From Mycolicibacterium duvalii (GTDB taxonomy: Bacteria > Actinomycetota > Actinomycetes > Mycobacteriales > Mycobacteriaceae): a stretch of DNA of 64,000 bases. The position numbers and the translations under genes were made by a program. Under the pieces are notes generated by a model that was given only the letters and a program-made list of their open reading frames with translations, searched no databases and was not told the origin of the DNA. Of the stretch, positions 27,207-37,137 are shown piece after piece. Where the stretch lies: NCBI RefSeq assembly GCF_010726645.1, contig NZ_AP022563.1:3410001-3474000 (forward strand). Direction: 5' to 3'. Each line of letters opens with the position of its first letter. Within the stretch, counting starts at the first letter, position 1.

Positions 27207-27782
27207 TCAGGCCTGAATGCCGCCGGTCAGGATGGCCGCCAGCTCCCGGTAGGCCGCGGCGTCGTCGAGGCCGGTGCGCTCCCGAACCACCCGCTGCTGG
27301 ATGCGCACCATCGCCGTCGCCGCGAGATCGGCCGCGAAGACCGCGTGCACGTCGCGGAAGTCTCCGGTCGCCACGCCGTCGGCGATCAGCTCCTGGACCC
27401 GCCGCGCCGCGATCCGGGTGTTGCGCTCGTAGATCTGGCGCGCCGGCGCGAACGCGTCGAGGTCGGCCATGAACTGGTCCGACGCGCGGTCCAGCGCGAC
27501 GCCCACCGCGGTGAGGTAGGCCGTGACGCGCGCTCTGGGCGCCTGCGCCTCGGCCACCCGGGCCTCCACGTCCTCGGTGGCGGTCCGGAAGAAGTGCACG
27601 GTGGCCGCCTGCACGAGTTGCTCCTTGCTGGCCGCCAGCGTGTAGAGCGTCGACTTCGAACACCGCAGCCGGGCCGCGATGTCGTCGAGCGTCAGGTGCG
27701 CGAATCCCTCGGCCAGGAACAGCGCGACCAGCGCATCGAAGAGCTCGGTGCGGCGACGGGTCGCGAACGCGGTCCTGGTCAT
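27207..27782 (-). CDS. TetR/AcrR-family transcriptional regulator
   Basis: A 191-residue regulator. The N-terminal helix-turn-helix is FLAEGFAHLTLDDIAARLRC-SKSTLYTLAASKEQLV; the rest is a helical ligand-binding domain (SDQFMADLDAFAPARQIYERN). It is divergent from an acyl-CoA dehydrogenase with only 44 bases between the starts, and that gap holds paired AGTACT sites, so it very likely controls itself and the dehydrogenase. It is convergent with the broken F420 oxidoreductase, 4 bases apart. The ligand is probably an acyl-CoA, by analogy with regulators placed this way. Confidence 0.9.
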   Translation of the reverse strand: MTRTAFATRRRTELFDALVALFLAEGFAHLTLDDIAARLRCSKSTLYTLAASKEQLVQAATVHFFRTATEDVEARVAEAQAPRARVTAYLTAVGVALDRASDQFMADLDAFAPARQIYERNTRIAARRVQELIADGVATGDFRDVHAVFAADLAATAMVRIQQRVVRERTGLDDAAAYRELAAILTGGIQA

Positions 27783-27791
27783 GCCGCTGAT

Positions 27792-27817
27792 AGTACTGGC
27801 AATAGTCCTGTAGTACT
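27792..27817. promoter_or_regulatory. Candidate TetR operator between the tetR and acyl-CoA dehydrogenase genes
   Basis: Two AGTACT hexamers, each itself a palindrome, lie at 27792-27797 and 27812-27817, 20 bases apart start to start (two helical turns). They fill most of the 44-base divergent gap and overlap the likely -10 (TACTGT, 27814-27819) of the dehydrogenase gene. This is the expected place for the autoregulating TetR protein. Confidence 0.6.
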
Positions 27818-27826
27818 GTCCGGAGT

Positions 27827-28969
27827 ATGCCCGTGGACCGCCTCCTCCCCACTGATGACGCGCGTGAGCTCATCGGCCTCGCGCGCGACATCTCCGACAA
27901 GGTGCTCGCGCCGATCGTCGACCGGCACGAGAAGGAGGAGTCCTACCCCGACGGCGTGTTCGCCACCCTGGGCGAGGCGGGACTGCTGTCCCTGCCCTAC
28001 CCCGAGGAATGGGGCGGCGGCGGGCAGCCCTACGAGGTCTACCTGCAGGTGCTCGAGGAGATCGCCGCGCGTTGGGCGGCCGTCGCGGTCGCGGTCAGCG
28101 TGCACAGCCTGTCCTGCCACCCGCTGATGGTGTTCGGCACCGACGAGCAGCGCAGCCGGTGGCTGCCCGAGATGCTCGGTGGGTCGACCATCGGCGCCTA
28201 CAGCCTCTCGGAGCCGCAGGCGGGCTCCGATGCCGCAGCGTTGACGTGCAGGGCAGTCCCCACCGACGACGGCTATCGCATCACCGGCGCCAAGGCCTGG
28301 ATCACCCACGGCGGCATTGCCGACTTCTACAACCTGTTCGCGCGTACCGGCGAAGGGTCGCAAGGCATCTCCTGCTTCCTGGTTCCCCGAGACACTCCCG
28401 GTCTGAGCTTCGGCAAGCCGGAGGAGAAGATGGGCCTGCACGCCGTACCGACCACGGCCGCGCATTACGACAATGCGGCCGTCGACGCCGGGCGCCGCAT
28501 CGGCGCCGAGGGACAGGGTCTCCAGATCGCCTTCAGCGCACTGGATTCCGGACGGCTGGGCATCGCCGCGGTCGCGGTCGGACTGGCGCAGGCCGCCCTC
28601 GACGAAGCGGTGGCCTACAGCGGCGAGCGAACCACGTTCGGCCGCAAGATCATCGACCACCAGGGGCTGGCGTTCCTGCTCGCCGACATGGCCGCCGCCG
28701 TCGACTCCGCGCGCGCCACCTACCTGGATGCCGCCCGGCGACGCGACGCCGGGATGGACTACTCCCGGCATGCGTCGGTGGCCAAGCTGATCGCGACCGA
28801 CGCCGCGATGAAGGTCACGACCGACGCGGTGCAGGTGTTGGGAGGCGCCGGTTACACCCGCGACTACCGAGTCGAGCGGTACATGCGCGAAGCCAAGATC
28901 ATGCAGATCTTCGAGGGCACCAACCAGATTCAGCGATTGGTGATCAGCCGGCACCTGGCCCGCGGATAG
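27827..28969 (+). CDS. Acyl-CoA dehydrogenase
   Basis: A 380-residue FAD enzyme of fatty or branched-chain acyl-CoA oxidation. Family motifs: AYSLSEPQAGSDAAALTCRA (flavin and substrate loop), ITGAKAWITHGG, SGERTTFGRKIIDHQGLAFL, VQVLGGAGYTRDYRVERYMRE and, near the C-terminus, IFEGTNQIQRLVISRHLARG with the catalytic Glu. The chain specificity cannot be told. It is divergent from and probably controlled by the neighbouring TetR gene. The ATG at 27827 is chosen; a GTG two codons on has a better-spaced GGAG and is possible. Confidence 0.93.
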   Translation: MPVDRLLPTDDARELIGLARDISDKVLAPIVDRHEKEESYPDGVFATLGEAGLLSLPYPEEWGGGGQPYEVYLQVLEEIAARWAAVAVAVSVHSLSCHPLMVFGTDEQRSRWLPEMLGGSTIGAYSLSEPQAGSDAAALTCRAVPTDDGYRITGAKAWITHGGIADFYNLFARTGEGSQGISCFLVPRDTPGLSFGKPEEKMGLHAVPTTAAHYDNAAVDAGRRIGAEGQGLQIAFSALDSGRLGIAAVAVGLAQAALDEAVAYSGERTTFGRKIIDHQGLAFLLADMAAAVDSARATYLDAARRRDAGMDYSRHASVAKLIATDAAMKVTTDAVQVLGGAGYTRDYRVERYMREAKIMQIFEGTNQIQRLVISRHLARG

Positions 28970-28979
28970 TCTTCGCGCC

Positions 28980-30395
28980 TCACCCCGACGGGTCACCGAC
29001 CTGCGGCACCTCGCCTTCGGCGATCGCACATGGGGTCTGCTCGTCGGCCACCGGCTCCGCCGGAGGCGGGGGCAGCGGTTCGATCACCGGCTCCGGCGCA
29101 GGCGTCGCGGTCGGCGCCGCATCTGGATCCTCCACCGGGGGTGCGCAATCATCGGGCGCGTCGGCGACGAGGGTGTCGGCCTCGGGCACTTCCTCGTTCT
29201 CGCCGGCAGTGTCGTCGTCGGCGTCAGGTTCGTCGGGCTCGTCAGGTTCATCGGGCTCGTCAGGTTCGTCGGGCGCGTCGAGCTCGTCAGGTTCGTCAAG
29301 CGGGTCAGGTTCGTCGAGTTTCGCGACGGATTCGAGTTCGGGCGGTTCGAAGCCGTCGGCGCCGCCGCCCAGCAGACCGCGCAACGTGTCGGTGAACTGC
29401 TGCCCCAGACCGCCCAGCCCGCCGAAGCCGCTCAGACCGCCGGCACCGATGTCGGCGGGAGGGCCCGGCATAGCCGGGGACGAGGGCACTGCCGGAGCCG
29501 AGAGGGCCGGGGGCGGGGCTGCTTCGGGCACCGGCGCGGCCGGCGGCACGGCGGACAGCGGCGCGGCGGACAGCGTAGGCGCAGGCACAGGGGCGCTCCA
29601 CGCCGTCGGCACCGTCGGTGCCACGGGGGCCTGCGGAGCCGCGATCGGCGCCGGCTCGCGTCCTTCTGCTTCGGCGAAGACGCCCGTTCCCGGATGCACC
29701 GGGCCGAGCTCGCCCGGCACAGCGAAGACGGGCGCCGGTTCGGCCGCCACCTCCGCTGCGGCGTTGCGATACACATCAGCAACCCCGGCCATCGTGTCGG
29801 TCATCAGGGTCAGCCACTCGGTCCGAACAGTGTCGTCCACGAACGGCTTCACGTCCCGGTCGACCAGCTCACTGGCCGCTGCCCGGTCCCCCGCGCCGCT
29901 CGACAGCGTCGCGGCGGCGGCCAGCCAGTCGGCTCGGACGGGCGCGGTTCTGTCCTCGATCTCGACGACGGCCGCCACCTTGGCATCGACGAGCTGCCAC
30001 AGCCGGTCCGCGGCTTCGGTCACCGCGTCGGCGGCGACGCGGACGGCCGACGCGACGCCCGCCGATGCGTCGCCATGCCGGCGCAGGAACTCTTGGCACG
30101 CCCGGGCCCCTGGCCCCGACCAGGCTGCCGCCAGCGCGTCGACCTGCCGCTGCTGCACGCCGAGCGCGTCCTGGCACACCGAGGCTGCCACGGCCAACGC
30201 GGCGCCGTCGCGCCGCAGCACCTCGAGGTCCATCCCGTCCTCGCTGCCGTACCAGTCGCGAAGCTGGCCGGCATGCAGGGTCAGGTCGCCATGGCCATAG
30301 CCGACCTGGCGGCAGGCCCACACGTACTCCTGCAGACGCTGCACTGCGGTCTGGCCGTCGGCCAAGCGCGCTGCGACAGAGGGGTTTTCGTCCAT
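28980..30395 (-). CDS. Rv3439c-like proline-rich protein with WXG motif and acidic DEP repeats
   Basis: A 471-residue protein in the position of Rv3439c. Residues 1-230 are helical, with a W92-S93-G94 turn in ALAAAWSGPGARACQEFLRR, the arrangement of a WXG100 hairpin. Residues about 250-355 are Ala/Pro-rich; 356-380 contain GGLSGFGGLGGLG; then an acidic stretch of Asp-Glu-Pro repeats (about 395-430) and a Pro-rich end. No Sec signal is present. Its start overlaps the stop of the YxxxD-tailed small gene (TGATG), so the two are made together. The layout suggests a long type VII secretion substrate, but export is not shown by the sequence alone. Confidence 0.75.
   Translation of the reverse strand: MDENPSVAARLADGQTAVQRLQEYVWACRQVGYGHGDLTLHAGQLRDWYGSEDGMDLEVLRRDGAALAVAASVCQDALGVQQRQVDALAAAWSGPGARACQEFLRRHGDASAGVASAVRVAADAVTEAADRLWQLVDAKVAAVVEIEDRTAPVRADWLAAAATLSSGAGDRAAASELVDRDVKPFVDDTVRTEWLTLMTDTMAGVADVYRNAAAEVAAEPAPVFAVPGELGPVHPGTGVFAEAEGREPAPIAAPQAPVAPTVPTAWSAPVPAPTLSAAPLSAVPPAAPVPEAAPPPALSAPAVPSSPAMPGPPADIGAGGLSGFGGLGGLGQQFTDTLRGLLGGGADGFEPPELESVAKLDEPDPLDEPDELDAPDEPDEPDEPDEPDEPDADDDTAGENEEVPEADTLVADAPDDCAPPVEDPDAAPTATPAPEPVIEPLPPPPAEPVADEQTPCAIAEGEVPQVGDPSG
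29223..29316. repeat. Imperfect 9/18-bp tandem repeat coding for Asp-Glu-Pro
   Basis: Units such as TCGGGCTCG and TCAGGTTCG alternate about ten times and encode the (D-E-P)n tract of the Rv3439c-like protein. Repeat number is likely to vary between strains by slippage. It is coding and is not a CRISPR array: units are contiguous, in frame and without spacers. Confidence 0.8.
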
Positions 30396-30700
30396 CACCG
30401 CACCCGCTGGGCGGCGCGGAGGTCGGCGTCGTGATAGCGGTCGGCACCGGCCCGCAGCACCGCCGCGATCTCGGCCGCGGCGCGCGACCATTGCCGCAGC
30501 GCCGTCGAAAGAGTCTCGACCGCGGCCTGCAACTGCTCGCCCTGGGCGAGGTAGGCGCGCCCAGCCGTCGCACCGCCGAAGCCCAACGTGCTCAGCTGGT
30601 TGCGCAGCACTGTGTCGATCAGCGTGGACGCCACGTCATACTCGCGCGCGACCGCCCGCACCGCCGCGGCATCGACATGTGCCGCCTCCGAAGTCCCCAT
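30395..30700 (-). CDS. Rv3440c-like small helical protein with C-terminal YxxxD motif
   Basis: A 101-residue helical-hairpin protein in the position of Rv3440c. The first helix runs through AAAVRAVAREYDVASTLIDT, the turn is STLGFGGATAGRAY, and the second helix carries LSTALRQWSRAAAEIAAVL. The tail GADRYHDADLRAA contains Y-x-x-x-D, the general type VII secretion motif, just after the second helix. The size and fold are those of ESX/EspC-like substrates. It overlaps the long WXG-containing partner gene by one base (TGATG), which suggests a secreted heterodimer. It ends the gap of 42 bases after glmM on the same strand. Confidence 0.75.
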   Translation of the reverse strand: MGTSEAAHVDAAAVRAVAREYDVASTLIDTVLRNQLSTLGFGGATAGRAYLAQGEQLQAAVETLSTALRQWSRAAAEIAAVLRAGADRYHDADLRAAQRVR

Positions 30701-30742
30701 ATCTGGTTGGACGTCACGCAGGCGGGCACGGTTCCCGCGGGA

Positions 30743-32080
30743 TCAGCCCTCGGCGCTGACCGACTCGGCGACCCGCACGGCCATCTGCCGCGCGGTGTCC
30801 TCGTCTGCGGCCTCGACCATGACCCGGACCACCTGTTCGGTGCCGGACGGGCGCAACAGGATCCGCCCGGTGTCGCCGAGTTCGGCTTCGACCGCGGCCA
30901 CCGCATCGCGCACCGACGGCGCGTCGGCGACGGTGGCCTTGTCGGCGACCGCGACGTTGATCAGCACCTGCGGCAGGGTCTGCATCGGGGCGGCCAGGTC
31001 GGCGAGGGTGCGCCGGGTCTCGGCCATCCGCGCCATCAGGCGCAGGCCGGTGACGATGCCGTCGCCGGTGGTACCGAAGCCGGGCAGCACGATGTGCCCG
31101 GACTGCTCTCCACCCAGCGCGAATCGGCCGGCGCGCAGTTCTTCGAGGACGTAGCGGTCGCCGACCCCGGTCGTGCGGACCTCGATACCCGCCGACCGCA
31201 TCGCCAGGTGCAGCCCCATGTTGCTCATCACCGTCGCGACGAGCGTGTCGGAGGCCAGCTCGCCGGACTCCTGCATCGCGAGCGCGAGCACCACCATGAT
31301 CGCGTCCCCGTCGATGACCCGCCCCTGTGCGTCGACGGCCAGGCAGCGGTCGGCGTCGCCGTCGTGCGCCAGGCCCAGGTCGGCGCCGTAGCTCACCACG
31401 GCCGACCGCAGCGCATCCATGTGGGTGGAGCCGCACCCGTCGTTGATGTTCAGCCCGTCGGGCTCGGCGTGGATCGGGATCACGTTGGCCCCGGCGGCGC
31501 GGTAGGCCCGGGGCGCCGCATCGGAGGCCGCGCCGTGCGCGCAGTCGACGACCACCGTCAATGCCTCCAGGCGGCTGGTGGCGGCCTTCCCGACGTGGCG
31601 CAGGTAGCGTTCCAGCGCGTCCGGGGCGGTGACGACGCGGCCGATCCCGGCGCCTGTGGGACGTTGGCCCGGACCCTGATGCACCAGTTCCTCGATGCGG
31701 TCCTCGGTGTCGTCGTCGAGCTTGTGTCCGCCCGGACCGAAGATCTTGATGCCGTTGTCGGGCATCGGGTTGTGCGAGGCCGAGATCATGACGCCGAAGT
31801 CGGCGTCGTAGGCCTGGGTCAGGTACGCGACGGCCGGGGTGGGCAACACCCCGACCCGCAGCGCGTCGACGCCCTCGCTGGCGATCCCGGCGATGACCGC
31901 CGCCTCCAGCATCTCACCGCTGGCGCGGGGATCTCGCCCGATCACCGCCACGCGGCGGTGCGAGCCACCGATCCTGCTGAGGCGCTGGGCCGCCGCAGTC
32001 CCCAACGCCATCGCCAACTCGGCGGTCAGGTCCTGGTTGGCGACCCCGCGCACCCCGTCGGTGCCGAAGAGTCGAGCCAT
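30743..32080 (-). CDS. glmM: Phosphoglucosamine mutase
   Basis: A 445-residue enzyme converting glucosamine 6-phosphate to glucosamine 1-phosphate for UDP-GlcNAc. It begins [19 protein letters not shown]; the phosphoserine is S102 in [16 protein letters not shown]; the metal loop is [17 protein letters not shown]; the sugar-binding loop is [21 protein letters not shown]; and the phosphate loop near the end is [16 protein letters not shown]. All are intact. It is 42 bases upstream of the Rv3440c-like gene and likely co-transcribed with it. The pathway partner glmS is in the same window. Confidence 0.97.
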   Translation of the reverse strand: MARLFGTDGVRGVANQDLTAELAMALGTAAAQRLSRIGGSHRRVAVIGRDPRASGEMLEAAVIAGIASEGVDALRVGVLPTPAVAYLTQAYDADFGVMISASHNPMPDNGIKIFGPGGHKLDDDTEDRIEELVHQGPGQRPTGAGIGRVVTAPDALERYLRHVGKAATSRLEALTVVVDCAHGAASDAAPRAYRAAGANVIPIHAEPDGLNINDGCGSTHMDALRSAVVSYGADLGLAHDGDADRCLAVDAQGRVIDGDAIMVVLALAMQESGELASDTLVATVMSNMGLHLAMRSAGIEVRTTGVGDRYVLEELRAGRFALGGEQSGHIVLPGFGTTGDGIVTGLRLMARMAETRRTLADLAAPMQTLPQVLINVAVADKATVADAPSVRDAVAAVEAELGDTGRILLRPSGTEQVVRVMVEAADEDTARQMAVRVAESVSAEG

Positions 32081-32173
32081 GCTGACAACTTCTCACACCT
32101 TCTGCCGGCATACCTAACCGATCGCCCGGCGCCTCAGGCCGTGGCCGGATCGATACGGGCACGTGACAGGGGG

Positions 32174-32638
32174 TCAGCCCTCCGTGTTGAAGGACTCCCC
32201 GGCCTCGCCTTCACCCGGCACGGCCGGCGCTTCGCCTTCCTCGCTCTCCCCTTGACCGGAGACCGACGGCGCCTCTTCGGCGGGCGGGGCCGGCGCCGAG
32301 GTGGCTTCCCGCGCGGCGTTCTGCACGATCAGCACGTCGCCCCGCGGGGTGCCGGCGCAAACGGTCTGCTGCGTGCCGTCGGCGTCGACGGTCCGGGCCA
32401 ACGCGGTGACCTCGGCAGGATCACCGCCGCAGACCCCGGTGACCGTCGCCGCGGCGGCCTCCGGCGATGCACTGTCGACGGCGATCTCCCCTCCGACCAG
32501 CACCGTCACCAGCCCATCGGCACTGGTGGACGCGTCGTCAGGTTGACCGTGGGCGATCCCCATCCCGGCGGTGAGCAGCATTCCGCCGGCCGCCGCACCG
32601 GCGGCGGTGATTCTGGCGTATGTGACGAACTCAGGCAT
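32174..32638 (-). CDS. Small secreted hypothetical protein
   Basis: A 154-residue protein with an N-terminal hydrophobic segment (TYARITAAGAAAGGMLLTAGMGIAHGQP) likely to be a signal peptide. The middle is beta-like with two cysteines (VTGVCGGDPAEVTALA and TVCAGTPRGDVLIVQNA) about 30 residues apart, probably a disulfide. The C-terminal 45 residues are low-complexity Pro/Glu/Gly. ATG at 32638 is chosen, with AAGGGAG six bases upstream. It lies between rpsI and glmM, on the same strand. No family is recognised. Confidence 0.75.
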   Translation of the reverse strand: MPEFVTYARITAAGAAAGGMLLTAGMGIAHGQPDDASTSADGLVTVLVGGEIAVDSASPEAAAATVTGVCGGDPAEVTALARTVDADGTQQTVCAGTPRGDVLIVQNAAREATSAPAPPAEEAPSVSGQGESEEGEAPAVPGEGEAGESFNTEG

Positions 32639-32719
32639 CGACAACTCCCTTCGGTAACGAGGCCAGGGATACCCACGACCGCCGGAAACGACTCACCGCC
32701 CGCATCCCGAAGGGACTGA

Positions 32720-32752
32720 CGCCCGGCGCCCCGCGATGCGGAGAGCCGGGCG
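32720..32752 (-). terminator. Stem-loop after rpsI
   Basis: CGCCCGGC (32720-32727) and GCCGGGCG (32745-32752) form an 8-bp GC stem with a 17-base loop, 23 bases beyond the rpsI stop on the minus strand. There is no T-tract, so it is a weak or non-canonical terminator at best. Confidence 0.45.
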
Positions 32753-32775
32753 CCAGGCCGTGCGACGGAAGTCGA

Positions 32776-33264
32776 TCAGCGCTTGCTGTACTGCGGCGCC
32801 TTGCGGGCCTTCTTCAGGCCGTACTTCTTGCGCTCGATGGCACGCGGGTCACGGGTCAGGAAGCCGGCCTTCTTCAGCGCGGGCCGGTCCTCCGGCTGCA
32901 CCAGAATGAGGGCGCGGGCGATCGCCAGACGCAGCGCTCCGGCCTGGCCGGAGGGGCCGCCCCCGTCGAGGTGGGCGTAGATGTCGAACTGCTCGAGCCG
33001 ATCCACCGTCACCAGCGGCGCCTTGATCAGCTGCTGGTGCACCTTGTTCGGGAAGTAGTTCTCCAGAGTGCGCCCGTCGAGGTGGAACTGTCCGGTGCCC
33101 GGCACCAGCCGGACACGGACGACGGCTTCCTTGCGGCGGCCGACCGTCTGGATCGGACGGTCGATCAGCACCGGTTCGCGGGTCTCGGCCTCAAAGGCGA
33201 CGTCGGTCTCGACAGCTCCGGCGTCGGTGTCGGTGTCGGTGTCGGCGAAGTTGGCTTCAGTCAC
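32776..33264 (-). CDS. rpsI: Ribosomal protein S9 (uS9)
   Basis: A 162-residue small-subunit protein. The core [20 protein letters not shown] through [35 protein letters not shown] and the C-terminal [12 protein letters not shown] tail, which reaches the P-site tRNA, is typical. The 35-residue acidic N-terminal extension (with the Asp-Thr repeat DTDTDTDAG) is the usual mycobacterial addition. It overlaps rplM by four bases (ATGA), the standard rplM-rpsI operon. Confidence 0.97.
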   Translation of the reverse strand: MTEANFADTDTDTDAGAVETDVAFEAETREPVLIDRPIQTVGRRKEAVVRVRLVPGTGQFHLDGRTLENYFPNKVHQQLIKAPLVTVDRLEQFDIYAHLDGGGPSGQAGALRLAIARALILVQPEDRPALKKAGFLTRDPRAIERKKYGLKKARKAPQYSKR

Positions 33265-33704
33265 TGGGCCACCTGCTTGATCTCGTAAGGAATCGGCTGC
33301 TGAGCGGTGTGCGGATGCTCGGGACCGGCGTAGACCCGCAGCTTCTTCTGCACCTGACGGCCCAGCTTGTTCTTCGGCAGCATGCCGAGGATCGCCTTCT
33401 CGACCACACGGTCGGGACGCTTCTCCATCATCTCGCCGAGGGAGCGCCTACGCAGGCCGCCGGGGTAGCCCGAGTGGCGGTAGAAAAAGGTCCGGTCCGC
33501 CTTGTTGCCGCTGATGGCGATCTTGTCGGCGTTGATGACGATGACGAAATCGCCACCGTCGACGTTCGGCGTGAATGTCGGCTTGTGCTTGCCGCGCAGC
33601 AGATTGGCAGCTGCTACGGCGAGCCGGCCGAGCACCACGTCGGTGGCATCGATGACGTACCACGAACGCGTGGTGTCACCTGCCTTCGGCGTGTACGTAG
33701 GCAC
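33261..33704 (-). CDS. rplM: Ribosomal protein L13 (uL13)
   Basis: A 147-residue large-subunit protein: [40 protein letters not shown], and [20 protein letters not shown] followed by [14 protein letters not shown] start at 33704 with GAGAGG about 8 bases upstream. First gene of the rplM-rpsI operon. A strong promoter lies about 130 bases upstream, leaving an mRNA leader that could be the site of ribosomal-protein feedback. Confidence 0.97.
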   Translation of the reverse strand: MPTYTPKAGDTTRSWYVIDATDVVLGRLAVAAANLLRGKHKPTFTPNVDGGDFVIVINADKIAISGNKADRTFFYRHSGYPGGLRRRSLGEMMEKRPDRVVEKAILGMLPKNKLGRQVQKKLRVYAGPEHPHTAQQPIPYEIKQVAQ

Positions 33705-33836
33705 AGCGCATACCTCTCATATCTTCTGGGGTGGATCCCGGTGACCCGGGTGCCGGTCCGGCGTGCGCTTCGAAGAAAGTGCCTCGGCGACCGGCAGGGA
33801 CCCGAGGTTCCGGCAGGCAACGCACGCCAACGACGC

Positions 33837-33866
33837 AGCTTACAGGCGGCCGTCCGCGCAGGTCAA
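33837..33866 (-). promoter_or_regulatory. Promoter of the rplM-rpsI operon
   Basis: On the minus strand TTGACC (33866-33861), an 18-base spacer and TAAGCT (33842-33837). Both boxes are good matches. The predicted leader is about 125 bases and GC-rich with possible stems, but I see no defined riboregulator. Confidence 0.65.
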
Positions 33867-33897
33867 AACGCTCTTCCCGGCCCCGGCCGGACCGGCT

Positions 33898-35421
<1,524 letters not shown>

Positions 35422-35449
35422 GACGAGTCTCCTGCTCTGTGCCGAGAAC

Positions 35450-35486
35450 CAGTGTGTTGTACGTCACTCAACTTACGCGCACACTG
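35450..35486. promoter_or_regulatory. Inverted repeat between aldehyde dehydrogenase and TetR genes
   Basis: CAGTGTG (35450-35456) and CACACTG (35480-35486) are perfect inverted arms 23 bases apart, with a further GTTG/CAAC pair inside. It fills the 64-base divergent gap up to the TetR start codon. It may be the operator of that regulator; the wide spacing suggests two bound dimers or loops. Confidence 0.45.
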
Positions 35487-36082
35487 TGACCATCAACGAG
35501 CCCCGCCGAACCCCACGCCAGCGCCGGTCCCGCGACACGGTGGACACTCTGGTGGAGGCTGCCGCGCAGGTGTTCTCGCGGGAGGGGATGACCGCGACCA
35601 CCAACCGCATCGCCGCACGCGCCGGGTTGTCGATCGGGACGCTCTACCAGTACTTTCCGGATAAGGTCGCGCTGCTGCGTGCGGTGGCACACCGGCACGT
35701 GCGGGACGCCGACCGCCGGCTCACCGAGGTATTCGACCGACTCCGCGAGCAGGACGCACCGTTCGAGGAGACGATGCGCACCCTGCTCGACGCAGTCGTC
35801 GACGTGCACCGCGACCGGCCCCGACTGCACGCGCTGCTGCACCGGATGATGCCCGCGGACCCCGCCGAGCTCACCGAGCTGCAGGCGCTGGAGGATCGCA
35901 TCTGCGATGAGGTGGCGTTTCACCTGAAGCGGTGTGACCGCGGCGGCGAGGACCCGGAGCTGACGGCACGCACGGTGGTGCACACCGTCGACGCGCAGCT
36001 GCATCGCGTCATGACCCGGCACGGGTTCGACGTGGACACGCTGACCCGGACGGTCAGTCTGTTGGCGCCCCCACCCGGCTGA
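35486..36082 (+). CDS. TetR-family transcriptional regulator
   Basis: A 198-residue regulator beginning with GTG in VTINEPRRTPRQRRSRDTVD. The helix-turn-helix is FSREGMTATTNRIAARAGLS-IGTLYQYFPDKVALLRAV; the ligand-binding helices follow, with HALLHRMMPADPAELTELQA. It is divergent from the aldehyde dehydrogenase and probably regulates it. A longer in-frame start reaching into the dehydrogenase gene is rejected. Its 3' end overlaps the convergent hydrolase by 29 bases. Confidence 0.85.
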   Translation: MTINEPRRTPRQRRSRDTVDTLVEAAAQVFSREGMTATTNRIAARAGLSIGTLYQYFPDKVALLRAVAHRHVRDADRRLTEVFDRLREQDAPFEETMRTLLDAVVDVHRDRPRLHALLHRMMPADPAELTELQALEDRICDEVAFHLKRCDRGGEDPELTARTVVHTVDAQLHRVMTRHGFDVDTLTRTVSLLAPPPG

Positions 36083-36971
36083 GCACCGTGGCCATCGCGT
36101 CGCGGAGCTGTGTGAGGCCGGGTTCCTCGATTGGGAAGTGTCCGCAGCGTTCCAGCAGCACCACCTCGGCGCGCGCGGTGATCCGTTGCAGGAAACCGAT
36201 ACTGAGCTCCGGCGGCGTCCACGCGTCGGCGGCCGGCGCCACCAGCGTGACCGGCGCCCCGGTGTAGTGCTCCGGCCGGGTGTGGACGAACGCCATCCAG
36301 CTGGACAGAAATCCCAGCGGAACGCTGACGCCGCCGCCGCGCGGATCGGAGGCACACAGCCGCGAGAGCCTGCGATCGCGGCTCATCTTGTTCATGTCGG
36401 CCACCCACCGGATCGGGATCCGGACCCGGCCGAAGAGGGGTTCGGCCGCGTTCAGCACCGCCGGCGCCGGTCGCCCCAGCCAGGCGTACCGGGTGGCCGC
36501 GGCCCGCGCGGCCGGGTCGGCCATATCCAGCAGGCACGTCGCCACCACGGCGTCCACCGCGCCGGTGCGCGCGGCGATCTCGTAGGCGAGCATGCCGCCC
36601 ATGCTGGCTCCGAACGCGATCAGGGGCCGCGGGTCGGCGGCACGTTCGGCCCGGACCAGATCCGCCAGCAAGTCGACCCAGTCGCCGTAGCGGACACCGG
36701 CCGGGTCGGCGACTTCGGTGTCGCCGTACAGCGGCAGATCCGGTGCCAGCACATCAACTGCCTGGCCGGCGGCGACGGCGGCGAACGGCCAGAGCGCCCC
36801 GCTGTACCCGCCGCCCCCGTGAATCACCAGCACCCGAACCGCGGCCGTCGGCACCACCGCGCGGGCCACGTGGACGCGATGGTCGCGCCAGCGCCACCAC
36901 GTGCTCGCCGGCGCTCGCACACCGTCGAGGTAGCCGGCGGGCAGGAACTCAGCGTAGGTCCGGTAATTCAT
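36054..36971 (-). CDS. Alpha/beta hydrolase (esterase/thioesterase-like)
   Basis: A 305-residue hydrolase with a full triad: oxyanion strand VRVLVIHGGGGYSGALWPFA, nucleophile elbow LIAFGASMGGMLAYEIAA (Ser), a late Asp in PAADAWTPPELSIG and His in LERCGHFPIEEPGLTQL. No signal peptide. The substrate is unknown. The start is uncertain: ATG at 36971 gives MNYRTYAEFLPAGY, and an ATG 14 codons earlier at 37013 is possible; neither has a good Shine-Dalgarno. Its end overlaps the convergent TetR gene by 29 bases. Confidence 0.82.
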   Translation of the reverse strand: MNYRTYAEFLPAGYLDGVRAPASTWWRWRDHRVHVARAVVPTAAVRVLVIHGGGGYSGALWPFAAVAAGQAVDVLAPDLPLYGDTEVADPAGVRYGDWVDLLADLVRAERAADPRPLIAFGASMGGMLAYEIAARTGAVDAVVATCLLDMADPAARAAATRYAWLGRPAPAVLNAAEPLFGRVRIPIRWVADMNKMSRDRRLSRLCASDPRGGGVSVPLGFLSSWMAFVHTRPEHYTGAPVTLVAPAADAWTPPELSIGFLQRITARAEVVLLERCGHFPIEEPGLTQLRDAMATVLSRVGAPTD

Positions 36972-37079
36972 GCCTTCATCGTCGAACCAGTTACCGGCGT
37001 TGACAACTCGCATTCCCGCATGCGCAGGCGCTGGTCAGCGCGTCGCATTCCCGCCTTACTCACATTCGGCGAAGGTACC

Positions 37080-37119
37080 GCGCGGCCCCGGCCGGCTCCC
37101 CTCCGGTCCGGGGCCGCGC
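37080..37119 (-). terminator. GC-rich stem-loop after esxT
   Basis: GCGCGGCCCCGG (37080-37091) and CCGGGGCCGCGC (37108-37119) form a perfect 12-bp stem with a 16-base loop, 18 bases beyond the esxT stop on the minus strand. No T-tract follows, as is usual for mycobacterial terminators. It probably ends the eccC4-esxT transcript. Confidence 0.55.
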
Positions 37120-37137
37120 AGATCCTGGAGGGGTGCG

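Noticed and set aside
29223..29316. CRISPR-like short repeats
   Set aside because: The repeats are contiguous, in frame and encode Asp-Glu-Pro; there are no spacers and no cas genes.
29618..32719. A 1033-codon open frame on the plus strand
   Set aside because: It lies opposite the Rv3439c/Rv3440c-like genes, glmM and a secreted protein, all with family motifs. The product would be extremely Arg/Pro-rich and matches no family.
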